From Monarcha castaneiventris obscurior (Eukaryota > Chordata > Aves > Passeriformes > Monarchidae), in the NCBI GenBank assembly GCA_026261815.1, contig JAMPIT010000484.1, positions 16,094,501 to 16,158,500 of the forward strand: 64,000 bases of DNA, given 5' to 3'. The notes beneath the pieces are model-generated. The model searched no databases, had not been told where the DNA came from, and saw only the letters and a list, made by a program, of their open reading frames with translations. Both the position numbers and the translations under genes were made by a program. This document shows, piece by piece, positions 35,155-48,400 of this stretch (the stretch's first letter is position 1; each line of letters begins with the position of its first letter).

Positions 35155-35400
35155 TTAATTCACTAAGAACAAAATATTATTCATCAAAGTTTGCAAAAAA
35201 ACCCTGCGAATGGCTGCGATAACATCATACTAAGTTATTAAGTGGTGACAATGGGGGACAATTACAGTATATAGTCCATTATCCAGCACTGCCGTCAGGA
35301 TGAATCAAAGTAAAACACCCTGTGAATGGCGAGGAGCTTATTAACAGGAACATTGGTGTGCCAGAGCATAATACCTGCATTCAGCCCCAGAGTTAGTGCT
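35155..35400. promoter_or_regulatory. Candidate conserved non-coding element
   Basis: An AT-rich unique block just after a run of 15 T. It includes CATCATACTAAGTTATTAAGTGG near 35223, a T-box or NKX-like word, and two similar words, CCTGCGAATGGCTGCGA near 35202 and CCTGTGAATGGCGAGGA near 35319. Confidence 0.25.
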
Positions 35401-37079
35401 GAGCTGCTGCCGGCGGCGACTGTGGAGGAAAGTGGTGGAAAGGGCTGGCAGCTCCACTGCACTGCTCAAGGCATCAGCCCCATGGAGTGATCCTCAGTGC
35501 TTCAATATGCAAAAAGGGCAAAACCTCAGTCCTGGGCCACCACCATGCAGTGTCTCCCCCTCTAAATCTGCTTCTGGAAAGAGCTGAAGATTTTTGCAAT
35601 GGCTCAGCCAAGCACAAGCGGACGAGGATTTCCCTCAGCTCCCACCAGGATCAGGAGCATCCTCTCTGTGCTCACCAGCAGCCCAGAGGGTATCTCTAGT
35701 GCATTGTTCCACCACTATCAGCAAGTCCCTGCAGGTCCCACTCAGAGGTGTTGGGCACATCCCAGGCTCCCTTTCCCTATCACCTGAGGCTGCCACTTGC
35801 CTGCAGCAGCAGATGAGGTGGGCCATGATGCTGGGAGATGCAGGAACTAAATTATCTGTGAAAGTTCTCTTTGTTGAGAAGAGAAACAAGTAAGCAAGCT
35901 GCAGGCCTTCTTCCAGAGCACAGCAGCAAAATTCCTAGGTTTGGGTGTGCTCCAGGACTAACCTGTGGGAAGAGGTGGTTTTATGCTCTTCCTCCCGGGC
36001 TCTGCAGCCCCCTCACACCTGGTACAGTTCAGATGGGTCCTGTCCCTTCCCTCTCTGCTGGCCTGAATTCTTGCCAGCGGTGAAACCCTCTGCTGGGTTT
36101 CCTGCTGCTCCAGCAACTCTGGTTTGCTCCTTCTAAGATGTTATTTTTACACTTCCCTTAAAATACAACACTAAGAGAGGCTTCTTGACTATATTAACAT
36201 TAGGAATCTAATCAGCAATCAGACAGCTCATAATTTTCTGATTAGCTCTGATTATACTCAATCTTTAGGAATGGAAAAAAAAAAGAGGGAAAGAGGAAAA
36301 AAAAACTTAGAGGGAAAAATATAAAAATATTCTCTGCTCAGTTTTCCCACCCTGATTCCCTTGACGAGGCACAGAGTCATAGGAGCAGCTCTGCTGTTCC
36401 CAGCTAAGAAGGAACAGTGCCACAGTGACCTGGTAAGACAGTGTTGGCCAAGAACCTGGTGCCATCACACTGCTGATCTTCATCTTTCCAGGCTTGGCTG
36501 GAATATTGTCCTGGAAAGGGGCTGCTCAGGGAATGGAGAAGACACCAAGGGTGCCAGAGTGGCTGACAAACCCAGAGTTGTGAGCTCTGCTCTCGGGCCA
36601 AACACCTCCAATAGTTGCTGAAAGACAGGGTAAAACGATGCCACGGAGAAAGGAAATGATGTGTGTGTATCCAGCTGGCTTCAGCCTGGAAAATGGAACC
36701 TCTCCAGGTGATGATGAGGAAGAGGCTGAAGAACTTTGTGAGATGAGGTCATGGCCACACACCGGCTTGGCAGGAGACGATTGGTGCTTTGTGGCAGCCC
36801 AGAGAGAAAGATCCCAAGGATTCAGGATCTGAGGACTGTCAGAAGGTGGGAGGAAAATGAGCACATGGCCTGAAGCCCCTGGTCAGGAGCAGAGGATGCC
36901 CCAGCAGGCAGATTTACCTGCAGACCAGGCGGCAGGAGCAGGAATGGCATCTCCTCTGAGCATCTCCAGCATCCTACAACAGCAGGGCATTTGTGAAGGA
37001 GGAGAAAGGGATGTCCTGGTGCTGAGCCTCACAGCTGCAGCCAGGAGGAAGGAAACTGAGGAACAAGACAGAGGAAGGA

Positions 37080-37265
37080 GATCTAATCCAACGCCTCTAA
37101 TAGAGTTAATCACTCGCGTGCGCTCTGTGTAGGAGTTTCACTCCTGACTGCATCAAGCGATCAGCTGATGCTGTGAAGCATGAGATTTAATTATTTGTAT
37201 CATAGCCATGGCCTGCATAACTACAAATGATATTAATGGTGATAAAACTGTCCAGCTGGCTCTTC
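37080..37265. promoter_or_regulatory. Candidate conserved non-coding element
   Basis: A block starting CTCTAATAGAGTTAATCACTCGCGTGCG near 37096 and containing GATTTAATTATTTGTATC near 37183 and GATATTAATGG near 37228. It is followed directly by a CpG-rich stretch at about 37270-37400. It resembles no repeat. Confidence 0.28.
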
Positions 37266-37721
37266 AAACCCATCACCGCCCCGACTCGCTGCCTCCCACG
37301 GCAGGGCTGTGCTGCCTTGCAGGGACCGCTCGCGCCGCGGCACAGCCGGTGGCAGGGCCCATCCCGCCCGACAGACACCATCTGGAGCGACCATCCCATG
37401 TCCACACGGGATGGCTGAGCACAGAGCACGTGCTTGGTGTCTTGAAGACAGCCTCGATAACGAGAGGTGCTCTGTCAGAGCACTGCCTGGCTCTGTATTT
37501 GCAGCAGCACAGCTGAACCTCTGAAGAGCCTCACGCCTGCTCGCAGGCTGGGCAGACACTTCACTGGGGAGGAGAGAGCAGCCCCATCTCCTTGCAGGCT
37601 GCCCACTGCTCCAGGCTGCTCCTCAGAGCTGCCAGGGAAAGCACTGCTCCTCACCTGGTCAGACCAAATGGGTTACAAAGATCTGCGCTAAGCAATCAAC
37701 CTGCTAAAAACCAGAAAAGAG

Positions 37722-37787
37722 TAGAACAGAACAGAACAGTTCAGGCGGAAGTGACCTGTGGTAATCACCTTGTCCAACTGCAAGACT
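37722..37787 (-). mobile_element. CR1 LINE 3'-tail fragment, degraded
   Basis: AACAGTTCAGGCGGAAGTGA followed by CCTGTGGTAATCACCTTGTC and CAACTGC is a diverged copy of the CR1 3' end in reverse orientation (family form: TTCAGGGTTGGAAGGGACCT, CTGGAGATCATCTAGTCCAA). Only about 65 bp remain recognisable, so it is old or heavily truncated. Confidence 0.5.
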
Positions 37788-39389
37788 AAGGGACATCTGC
37801 CCACTTTAAATCGAAAGAATTCAACTAGCAAAGCAAATGGCCCAGGTCAGAGCAGAGCAGCCACAGTGCCCCCAGCAGTCTGACACGACTCTCCTGTAGA
37901 ACTCCTTGGCTGAGGTCTCCAGCCACTTTTACCATGACTTCAAAGAAAAGAGCTTGAAATCCCTGCTTGAACTAAACTGTGGAGAAGTAGAAGGTGCAAA
38001 CACTCCAGGGCTTGGCTCTCCCAACCTGCTTCACCACAGCATCCCAAGTGGGCAATGGGGTCACCCTATCCCTTTCCAGCCCAGCAAAGCAGGTGAGGCC
38101 CAGGAGGAGGCTGTACCTGCACTGGAGATAACAACAGAGGGGACTGACCCCTTTCATGTGCTGGGACTCAAGCCCTGGTGTCTCCCATAGCAGATGCAGT
38201 GCTCAGCACCCACACACACCTAGTGGGACTCTTGCTGAACTATCTCAGGGCACACACTAAAACCCACCCCAGTTCATGTGGACAGGAGTCTCCACTCCCC
38301 ACTCTGCACAAGTCTCCTCCTCACACTCCAGCCATAACCACAGAGTTCTCTTTCATGAAGCGACTGCCAGAGCTGTAATTACTTTGAGGTGACCTCTAGG
38401 AAAAAAAAAAGTTCAAGTTTAAAAAGAAAATCTCTCTGGTTAATGCTATGCAAATTGCCAGCGAGGCAATCAGGCTGACTTTTAAACACTGGCCCCTGTC
38501 GAAGGGCTCACAAGACAGTCTTATTGTCTTGCTATCAATTTGCATCTCATTACCCACAATGCGCCTCTGGTTGGAGGTAACCTTTTGGGGAACATGCCGT
38601 GGTGGCAAGGAGCCCAGGGACAATGTGGTCACTCCTGTTTGCAGAGCTTTCGTGTGGCCCAGCACCCAAAATGTGATGGGCGAGGGGCCAGGTCACTGCC
38701 AGCCACCTGCTGACCTTGTGCCAGACACTGTGACCTTGTGCCACTTCTGCCACCTGCCCTCAGGGCTCTGCCCGTGCTGGCTGCCCCAGGGACACAGGCA
38801 CAATGTGTCCTTCCCAGCGGGCTCAGCAGCCCCCGTGGTCCCCAGAGGCTGTGCGGTAGCGGTTTGTCTCCACCCGCCTGATGAAGGCCGTTCAAGACGT
38901 TTCTGAGAATCTTTGCACGCTTTTGCACATCTCTGCCAACCCTCCCCACCTTGGGGAGATGGTACCAAAATAGCATTTTTTGATAGGAAGGAAATCTGCT
39001 GTGTCCTTGTCCTCAGCCTGCTCCTGCTTCTCCGGCCTCCCCAAGCCTTTGCCGCAGTCTCCCACACCAGGTGCCTCCACCCTCTTCTCCATCCCCACGA
39101 ATCTGGGGTGAAAAAACAAAGCTCTCAGCAATCATCTCACCTACATGATGCCCTGACCAAGCTGCCCTCGACATGCTGCTGCAGGGATGCTGCCAGGCCT
39201 CATCCCACGTTACGTGTCTGCACCCCACTGCCAACTGCAACAAGGCCCTTTTGTTCCCCAAGATAGGAACAAGCTACAGGTCTCCATGTCCCCTTTTGTA
39301 GGGTCATTCATCCAGCTCACGCAGCCAGCATGGGGACCCTACCTTCAGGATGCTCACCCTGTGCACGCTGCCTTGGGTACCTCTGCAGC

Positions 39390-40078
39390 CAGGTCAGGCA
39401 GTGGCTGGAAAGCTGCCCAGTGGAAAAGGACCTGGGGGTGCTGGTCAACAGCAGCTGAACGTGAGCCCAGGTGGGCAAGAAAGCCAATGGCAACTGGCTT
39501 GGATCAGCAATAGTGTGGTCAGCAGGACCAGGGCAGTGACTGTCCACCGGCACTGGGCACTGGTGAGGCCACACCTCGAATCCTGGGTTCAGTTTTGGGC
39601 TCCTGGTGACAAGAAAGATAGTGAGGGGCTGCATCATGTTCAGAGAATGGCAATGGAGCTGGGGAAGGGCCTGGTGCACAAGTCCTATACAGAGTGGCTG
39701 AGGGAGCTGGTGGGCTCAGCCTGGAGAAAAGGAGGCTCAGAGGGGACCTTCTCACTCTCTACAACTACCTAGAAGTTCCAGACAGGTGGTTGTTGTTCTC
39801 CTTGCCCAAGAAACAAGCAATAGGACAGGAGAAAATGGCCTCAAGTTGTGTCAGGGCAGCTTTAGATTGGATATTAGGAAAAAATTCTGCACTGAAAGGG
39901 TTGTTAAGCACTGGAACGGGCTGCCCAGGGGAGTGGTTGTGTTACCATCTCTGGAGGGATTTAGCAGATAGTAGATGTGGCACTTGGGGACATGGTTTAG
40001 TGGTGAACATGGTGGTGGTCAGGTTAGAGTTTGGACTCTGATCTTAGAGCTCTTCTCCAACCTAATAGATTTTACGGT
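39390..40078 (+). mobile_element. CR1 LINE, 5'-truncated, 3' end of ORF2 plus 3' UTR
   Basis: About 690 bp matching the 3' part of avian CR1 in sense orientation. Landmarks in order: GGACCTGGGGGTGCTGG, CAGCAATAGTGTGG, CAGGACCAGGGCAGTGA, CTGGTGAGGCCACACCTCG, TTCAGTTTTGGGCTCC, AGAAAAGGAGGCTCAGAGGG, AGATTGGATATTAGGAAAAA, GGCTGCCCAGGGGAGTGG, and the terminal GACATGGTTTAGTGG and TCTTCTCCAACCTAATAGAT. The reverse transcriptase frame is broken by substitutions and indels, so several short open frames here are relics. Like most CR1 copies it lacks the 5' end, as expected from incomplete reverse transcription. Confidence 0.9.
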
Positions 40079-40115
40079 CCAGCCAAACTTCTGACACAGC
40101 ACAAACATCCTCCTG

Positions 40116-40155
40116 CCCTGCCAGACCCTTCCAGACCCTGCCAGACTCTGCCAGC
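40116..40155. repeat. 10-bp tandem repeat (CCAGACCCTG), about 4 copies
   Basis: CTGCCCTG, CCAGACCCTT, CCAGACCCTG, CCAGACTCTG and CCAGCAG follow in tandem just after the 3' end of the CR1 element. Confidence 0.7.
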
Positions 40156-41464
40156 AGCATCCCCACCTCCTCTTGCCCCCAGGGTCAGCTCAGCCAAGAG
40201 GACCTCCCTTGACAGCCCCGTCCTCCCTGCAGAAGCAGCGCCAGCAGCAGCCAGGGTCTCACTGGCTCTGTTTTCCTTCTCCCCATGAACTCTGCAGCGT
40301 GAGAGCTCCCCGGGAAAGCTCAGAGCTGCTCTGCCCTGCCTTTGGCAGCCTCCTGTGCTGCCCAGCTCCCTGGCACCAGCCTGGCACGGCCGCGTTGCTA
40401 AGTGCTGGCAGGGCCCTCTGCCAGTGCGCGGTGCCATCTCCGCCACCGCGGCCAGAGGCGCCAAGGCAACAAAGGGATTTCTAACAGGCGAGAGAGCACC
40501 ACTGCGAGGAAGAAAACCCAACTGCTTCAAATCCTCCTGAATAATGGTGCTGCCTCCCTGCTGCTCAAATCAGACGCAGCACATTGTTGTTACAATAACT
40601 AAATACAGAAGACTTGAACAGCTGGAAACGCAGCAACAATATTTAAAAGAGGCTTTTTAAAAAAAATTGTTGGTCTTTCATTCAATAATGGTAATGGGCT
40701 TTTTAATGTTGTTATTATTATTTTTGATTTTAAAGGCACAAGGTGCCCTAGTCTGGTGTCTTTGCACGGTGCTGTCAGGCTGAGAAGCCAGCTCTCGCCT
40801 GGTGATGGCAGGGAATAACTCTGAGACACTGAATAACACCCAGACATGGGGCTGCTCACCAGCTGACAGAGGCATGGAAATCACAGGTCGTGCTCCAGCA
40901 TCCTGCTCAGCCCTGCACATCACTGACAGGATCCAGAGGTGCAAAACCCAAAGGTGCTGCAGGGGAGCAGCGGGAACCAGGCAGCAATAACAGCAGCAGT
41001 GCCAGCCAGAGGTGCCAGCTCCATGCCTGCTGAAGGGGAGGACTGGAGGTAGCTGTGGCTGTTATCAGCTCACACCCTCAGACACCAGAGCCCTTTCACC
41101 CTTGGAGCAAGGGAAAGCACTCAGTTATCTTCAGCTCCATGCTGATAACAGGCAGGAGGTGTTAGAGGAGCCGAAGTGCTGGACAGGGGATTTGGAAATG
41201 TGCTGGAATGAAAAGAAACCTCCAGAACCAGGGCATCCAGGCCTCACTTGCCCACACAGAAATGCAGGTAGTGACTGCACCTCTCTGGGTTTTTTAGGAG
41301 TGCAGGAGCACAGACCTTGCTGGCATTCAGGATGCCATGCCAGACTTTATGAACCATCTGGATGAGACACAGTGAGTCAGTGATGGCTGATGTGACACAA
41401 AATTCCCTACGTCCCACACAGGGATGGGACCCTCTCTCCCTCCTCCTGGACCTGCAGGGCCCGT

Positions 41465-41600
41465 GACCTGATGGTCATTCCTCTTAGGTTAATCTTGCAA
41501 AATGCACCATAAACCATTTCTAGTGTAACAGCATGGAATTAAGAGAATACAATTAGTGGAAGCGTAAATAAAAACGGAGATTTTACGACGTAGTATTTTG
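41465..41600. promoter_or_regulatory. Candidate conserved non-coding element, small
   Basis: An AT-rich unique block with AGGTTAATCTTGC near 41488, AATACAATTAGTGGAAGCG near 41548 and TTTTACGACGTAG near 41581. Inferred from composition only. Confidence 0.2.
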
Positions 41601-42346
41601 AGTTGTGGGTTGTTTTTTCATACATTGAGCTGTGCCAATTCCTGAGATGCAGTTGGCAGCAGCTCTCCCAGTCATCAGTGAATCACATCATCATCCAGCC
41701 CTGTGACCCAGCATCCCCATGTGGCTTCAAGTGCCCACAACAGCGAGTTCAGGCAGAAAAGCTGCCTGACAATGTGGGATCTGGGAATGCACCTCGTGTC
41801 AAGGCCCTTGCTGCTTTGGGACTGTGTACCCTGGAGCTGGCAGCTGACAGGCAACAAATCTGCTGTGGCTCTTCCATGAGCCAAAGTGGACCATCAGTCA
41901 TGGCAGTGTCAGGCATTGCTCCAGCAGGGAAAGCCTCCCATGAGGTCCCAGGAGCAGCACAGATGGAGACAAGGCTCCCAAGCATCCCTTTTGCAGCTCT
42001 GCTCTTGCTCTAGGAGTTACTGACCCTCCCAGCACACCCAGGCCTGATTTTACCCTCACCCACACAGCTATGGCATGGTCCCCACACCCAGCACAATCGA
42101 GTGGTCTGAGCACTCGACATGCTACTACCAAGATGCTGAGAGACCACCATCAGCTCCTGAGCCAGTACAAACCAGGACCTGGGCTCCAGATCCTGCAGCA
42201 GTCATCCCTGTCCCAGTCCTATCTGCTGAAACTTAAGAGCAGGGGACATCCCCTGCCCCATACAAGACCTCTTAGCTCAAAACTACTAAAATCACCATGG
42301 AGATCATTACTATAGAGCTCAGTACTGCTGAAGAGGTCTGAAATAA

Positions 42347-42502
<156 letters not shown>

Positions 42503-45119
42503 TAGAGTATTTATTTGGATGATACAGGACAATCAGGAAACAAGGGGAAAGGACAGAGAGATGAAAGTGGAAGGAGTGGGGGGACAAAAGAGGGGGCTGG
42601 GTGGGGAGCACGGGAAATGGCAGAGGGAAGCAGGGAGGAGGAGCTGGAGCCGACGGGGAGGACAGCACCACTCCAATGCTTCATTCCGAGGCCCTGGTGC
42701 CCTTCACCCCGATGCCTATTTAATGTCATCCTATTCAGCAAGTGTCCCCATGATCTGGTAATTATCTTTTACTTACAAAAGAGCATCTCTGTGTCACAAA
42801 TGCTCCTTTCTCTGCCTCTGCCACAGATCAATATCTCCTCAAGGCCTTCGCCATTGTTTGGGGAATGGAATTGATTTCTCTGAGGAGCGAGGGGAGGGAA
42901 AATATATAAATAAGTGCTGCAGAGATGTGTCCCTGCTGAAGGCTGAGCTGGGCAGTGGCAAAGCAGAAGGAAAGCGTTTGGATCCCACCTGACCATTGCA
43001 GGTACTGCATCCTATTGCTGTCCCTGCTGAACCGGCTGCAGGGGAGACTCGGTTGTTTGTCATTCGGTGCACAAACATCTGAAATGCTGGAGCCAGAAGA
43101 AATCTCTAGCTCAAGGTATCACCAGCTTCCCAAGATTTTACAGCAGAGTAAGAAGTATGGAGGTGCTGATTCAACGCTGCCCATAAGGACACATGGATGT
43201 CCCATGTTAGGGTTGCAGCAGTTGCTGCTGTGACCCTGGTGGGCTCTAAAGAGGAGCCTTGGAGACATCCTTGGCTTAGAGGGCAGCACTTTGATGTGAC
43301 CAGCACAGCATCAACAGAAACTCAGAGCAAGGCAAGAGCTGCTGAACCACACTGCTGTCAGGCTGCTGTCAGTGTGACCACAGCAAGCACGAGCTCCCCC
43401 CGGCAGCACAATCCATACACCCTTCATGCTCCTCTCATGTGGCTGCAAGATGACCTTCAAAATCATGAGATACAGGATAAATACAATTTGATCTGGTGTT
43501 TGAGTCGGGGTTGCTAAACCTTTGGGATCTCTGAGCTGAGCTTCTCTGCATCACACAGCTCCTGCAGCCAGAGGCTCCAGGGTGCTGGAGAACAGCATGG
43601 GGCAGAGGTAAACCTGCTCCCCTGGCTCACACTATGCAGGGGCAGATGGAATCTTCAGCAAAGGGGATGATCACAAGGGAAGATACCAAGGGATTTAAAA
43701 ATCATGCAGGTGTAGGGAAGGAGGAAGGAGTCGTCACTGCCTCCTGCCCAGCATCTGCAAGTTTTTACGTATTTGAAGGCTGTTATCAGGTTTTACATTC
43801 ATCTTCTTCAGAAAAAAACCAACAACCTCTGCTTATATTATCTGCAAATGGGCCCTTGCTTTCTAATCCTCTTTTTGGTCCTTCTGCCTTTCCTTTTGCC
43901 TCCCTCTGGAAGCGTGATGCCAGGCACCAGACCCCGAGCCAGCGCCAGCCGGGGCCCAGCCGGTGCCGAGGAGGGAGCCAGGGTTGCACAAGGTGCTATG
44001 AGATCACTATTTGTCTTCCCTTCAAACAGCCCGGCAGGGCTGAGACATGCCAAGCCTGCAGTCTAGAGAACCACTGCCATCCATTTCAGCCTTTCCCATC
44101 ATGTCCTAATTTGTTGCTGTTCAGGTGGGAGAAAAGGAGAAAAAAAGTCTGAGTGCAGGGGAGGGCGGATATTTGACTTGAGAAAACCCGTGGTAAAGCT
44201 TTTCTTCCAAGGACCTTTAAAGGTGCATTTATTCAGTTCCTTGGAAGGAACTCACGGGTTTATTAAGCCCTGCTCAGCTGCAGGGGCCACTTTGCCTTCT
44301 AAAAAGCAAACAAAGGTCAAGCACACTCTTCTGTGCAACAGATCTCAGCTGAGCCTGGTCAGTCCCGAGAAGGAGAAACGAAGACGATGGGAAAGGGCAG
44401 AAAGTGAAGGAGAAGGATGTCTTCCAGTGCACAGGGATCAAAATGCTGGCTGTAGAACAGAATAGTGGAGCATCCTAAGTGGGGAATATGTATGTATTGA
44501 GAAGATGGCAGGGAAGGAAAAACATCAGGTGGGACTAGGTATGTGTGAAAGTGACTTTGGAAGGAGCCAGCTCATTCAGGGAATTCAACAGAATGTTAGG
44601 GGAGATTCAGGGCAAGCAACATCTAAGGTACCACTGGATAACAACAATTAGGACCTGTCATGCACGCTAATCCAGCTCCAAATTAACCCCAACCATTTGA
44701 GGGAAAGATGAAGGCACAAACATCTCAGTGCAAGTGATGGTCCAGAGATCCTTGTTTGTTCTCAGATAGGAGTGGAAAATAAAGCTGTCACATTAACAGC
44801 AGGCCTATGAATCAATGTGCCCCTCATCTGTGACACCGCACGTGGTTCTGCTGTGCCAAGCAGGGGGACAAGGTAGATGTGGGGCAGGGAAGAGCATGTG
44901 GCTGCTGGGAGCACAGGAAGAGCTTGTGCTGTGGCAAACTGAAAACATTCGGGGGATTTGATTCACGTAAAGGAAGAAAACGAATTTCAAAGGACACAGG
45001 AGTATAAATCCCCATGTAAGAGAGAAGGTACCTCTGAGCTTGCTTATTTCAAAGTCCAGATCTGACGATGAGAAGCACAGTTCCCTGTGGAACTCAGTGC
45101 CTCGAGATACCAGGGACAC

Positions 45120-45420
45120 GATACCTTTTTAGGGAACAGAAATCAGATTAATCAGAGTATCATCGGTTATACTAGCCAAGATCAAAGTACAGAGGAATAT
45201 AAGTGCTATCACTCAAGGATTTATACCTCCCAAGTAACTGCTTAGGATTAGAAAGAAATTTCAATAATCTGCCAGCTAAGTATGCATTGCGAGAGTAATA
45301 ATCCTTCTCTCCCAACATCTGCTAGCAGCTACTAATGGAGACAGTAATAAGCTAGGTGGATCATAAACCTGACCTGATCTGATTGCTACCTTATAAACTG
45401 GAACACGAGGGTGTTATCAT
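45120..45420. promoter_or_regulatory. Candidate conserved non-coding element
   Basis: About 300 bp of AT-rich unique sequence with CAGATTAATCAGAGTATCATCGG near 45146, AGTAATAATCC near 45294 and ACAGTAATAAGC near 45343. No repeat or coding signature was seen. Inferred from composition only. Confidence 0.28.
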
Positions 45421-48400
45421 TTCTCTTGGGGTAACCTGTTGTCAACCAGGATCGTGCCAAGGCAGGAGCTGCAGGAGCAGAGTACCGAGATGCCTTCTCC
45501 TGCCTCACCACTGCAGGAGGCAGACCCTTCAGCAGGGAGTCTATTGATTGTTAGATAATTTGTTAAAAACATTTCCAGTGGCTTCCTAAAATGGAGCATT
45601 TCCCCAGGAGACAATGTAGGTACAAAGCCACGGGAGGGGGAGAGCTCACACGTGTGCAGTTTCTCTGCAGTAGGTCTGTGGTTCGAGCTGGTGCTCGAAG
45701 TAGCACCAGACCCAGGCAAGCAGAACGAGCTCGTGCCTTTGAAAAACTGAACCTGAACCCCACCATTGCTCTCGCTGGGTTTCCCTTTCAGGTTTGCATT
45801 TTTCAGATGTGTGTCACATTTTATTGAAGGTGACCCACTTGCCACAACATCAAACATGGGAATATGGGAAGATGCTGCCCGCTCACCCTCTCATTCCAAA
45901 ACACAATCTGCTGGGCTGGGACACTGTCAAGGCAGGACATGGGATGGAGGACACTGCCTGAGCCCAAGCAGCTCAAACACCATCAGGAATGGCTGCTGGA
46001 GAGAGAAGGTACCAAAATAACAGTGAGAAGAAATAACATACACAAAGGGAGGAAGCAGGGGGAGAGGAGAACTATAATACCAAGGCATCCAATAAAACTG
46101 ATTTCCTCCAACAAAACCCAAGGGAAAGGTTAGTTCTGGTATTAGAGCTATAGGAAAAAACGTCAAGAGTTTTTCAGAGAAAAGCAAATAACATTTTTAT
46201 TCCCTGTCCTCTCTTGAGAAAGCAAACCAAAGTGAAAACAGGAGCGGGGAGCAGCACCTGGCTGGCTCCAGGCCTTGCTCTGCACACACAGAATCAGCAT
46301 AAAACACGGGAAAGAAAAAAACCATCACAGCCTCATTTCCTTCCAAATGCACTATTGTTTTGGATATAATACCCATAACAAACCAGTCTTTCCTGAATCC
46401 CTTATTGGCTCACTTACACCAACAGCTGGTTGGTCTGGAGGCAACACCCAGCACCTCTGTCCTTGTCTCTGTCCTGAAGGCTGGGCATACCCTGCTGCTG
46501 TTTTCCAGTTCTCCATGGAGCTGGGACAGCTCCAGGGCACTGTCCCTGTGGGACATGACACCCCACAAGTCATAAACACCAGAGCCCTCTTCAAGGCTGC
46601 TCCCCAGGGACCGAGTCTCACTGGGAGGAGCAGTGATGCCAACCCAGCCAGTCAGGCAGGCTGTGTCCCTGCCGAGGTCAGCTGCATGATGATAATGATC
46701 CTGGCCGGTACAGCACACCCTGAGCAGCTCTCTACGTGTGGTTGGCTACCTCTGGCCAGGCTGCAGGGGGTCCTGGCAACCTCCCGTGTCCATCACCTCT
46801 CCTGCCGGGCGCCTCTGCAGGAGGACGAACTGGCAATGGCCTCTCTCAGCTCTGCTTTTTGTTTTTATACACTCTGAAGTGCAATTTTAGGAAAGGGAAA
46901 GCTAAAAAGTCCCTTTTCAAACTCGTCTCCAGAGGAGCAGGATGCAGCCTCAAGGCCCACCAGGTGCTGGCACAGTGACCCTGCTCACTGGGCACACCTG
47001 CACCAAGCTCAGTGGAGATGTCTCCCATGGCACAAAAGGAGCACATTCCATTCCCACAGAAGCACGCTGGTGTCAGGGGGAATACATTTGGCTCGTAGCT
47101 TCAAAAGACAAAGCAGATGATAGGAATCACCTTAAAAGCCCCATAAACACAAAGCACCACCGGAGGCAGAGCACCCATGGGAGCTCTGCATGGAGGCACG
47201 TGAAGGAGAACAGAGATGTCTCCCTGTGCTCCCGGAACAGTGGGAGCCCAGTGCTGGCACTGCTCCCAGCTCCCCAGTGCTCTCCCTGAACACCAGCACT
47301 CCTCTCACCAGCTTCTGGTGGTCACTGGTGGCTGATTGCTGAAGGGTGATGTGTACAAAGTGTCTGTCAGTGGCCCCTGTGTCCCATCCATGGCCACACC
47401 ACCTTGGGGAGAAGGGCGAACCCTCCCTTTGCAGCGTGTGTTTAATACAAATTAATCCCCTATTGATTCCCAGCTTAAGCAGAGCCAAGCTGCTTATCCT
47501 GCCTGGTGTAACCACCGATGATCACGCACCTCCTGGGCCCGCCTGGGGAGTGTGGTGTAGGTGACAAGGGCTGGGGCAGAGCCAAGCAGGCCTTTCCTGG
47601 GAATAGGGATGTGGGAATAGGGCAGCTCACTCCTGGCAGAGGCACCCAAAGCAATGCAGCTCCCAAAGTGTTCTTTCCAGCCCAACTAGAGAGACCTGCT
47701 GGTTAAAGAAAGAACCTCTGCACACACGTGGTCCAAAGGCACCAGGTCCTTTTCTCCACTTTGAAATAATAATCATAAAAAGGAGGAATGCTCAGCAGTT
47801 CAGAGAAACTGCATCAAGAAATGTACCCAGGGCAGGTTCCTCCTCCCATTTCCTCCTAGTTCCCCAAAAAGACACCTCCCTGGAGCTTCTCTTGTGGCTG
47901 AGCTCACTCAGGAGGTTGTTGGGATCAGTCCCACATGGTGATTCAGCCATACATCCAAGGGGCTGTGCATGGACCAGGCTGCTGGAGCAGATGATTGGAG
48001 CCAGGAGCCCTGGGAGCTTCTGGCAGCTCAGCCCTGGGGACCAAGCATGGCTCCTTCCCATCAATACCCACCCATGGACTGGCTGCTAGGTTATCTGTTA
48101 TCTCAAAAGGAAATGCCCCAGTGAGTGCTCCCATGACTGGAGCTGACCTGGAGGGCGATCCAGCTAAGGATGTTGGAGAGTGGCTGGCACTGAGACCCCT
48201 GCCCTGCCTGCCACAGCCCAGCAGCCTCCAGGACAGTGCTGGTGTCTTGTTATGCTTTTCACTGGCCATGAGCAGTGGAGACAAAGCATTGCTATGGGAG
48301 TGCATTGCTCAGTCCCACTGTCACCTCCATCCACTGGCACACGAGCCCCACTTTGTCTTTCACCTGGAGACCAACACTGCTTCTCCTGGCCTTGGCAGAA

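Larger units (their letters stand above)
24260..39389. other. No exon recognised; probable CACNA2D2 intron 3
   Basis: About 15 kb upstream, in gene sense, of exon 4. No other gene was recognised on either strand. It is mostly GC-rich unique DNA with AT-rich candidate elements (listed), a short CA repeat at about 25887-25900, a run of 16 A at 26866-26881, a run of 15 T at 35142-35156 and a degraded CR1 tail near 37.75 kb. Assignment to intron 3 rests on exon 3 not being found, so 5' flanking DNA or an alternative first intron cannot be excluded. Confidence 0.55.

Noticed and set aside
37270..37400. CpG-rich stretch considered as a possible first exon
   Set aside because: No signal-peptide-like frame followed by a donor was seen on the minus strand; kept only as part of a candidate regulatory block.
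39350..40041. Several plus-strand open frames of 61-140 codons
   Set aside because: They lie within or at the edge of a truncated CR1 element and are fragments of its decayed ORF2 and 3' UTR.
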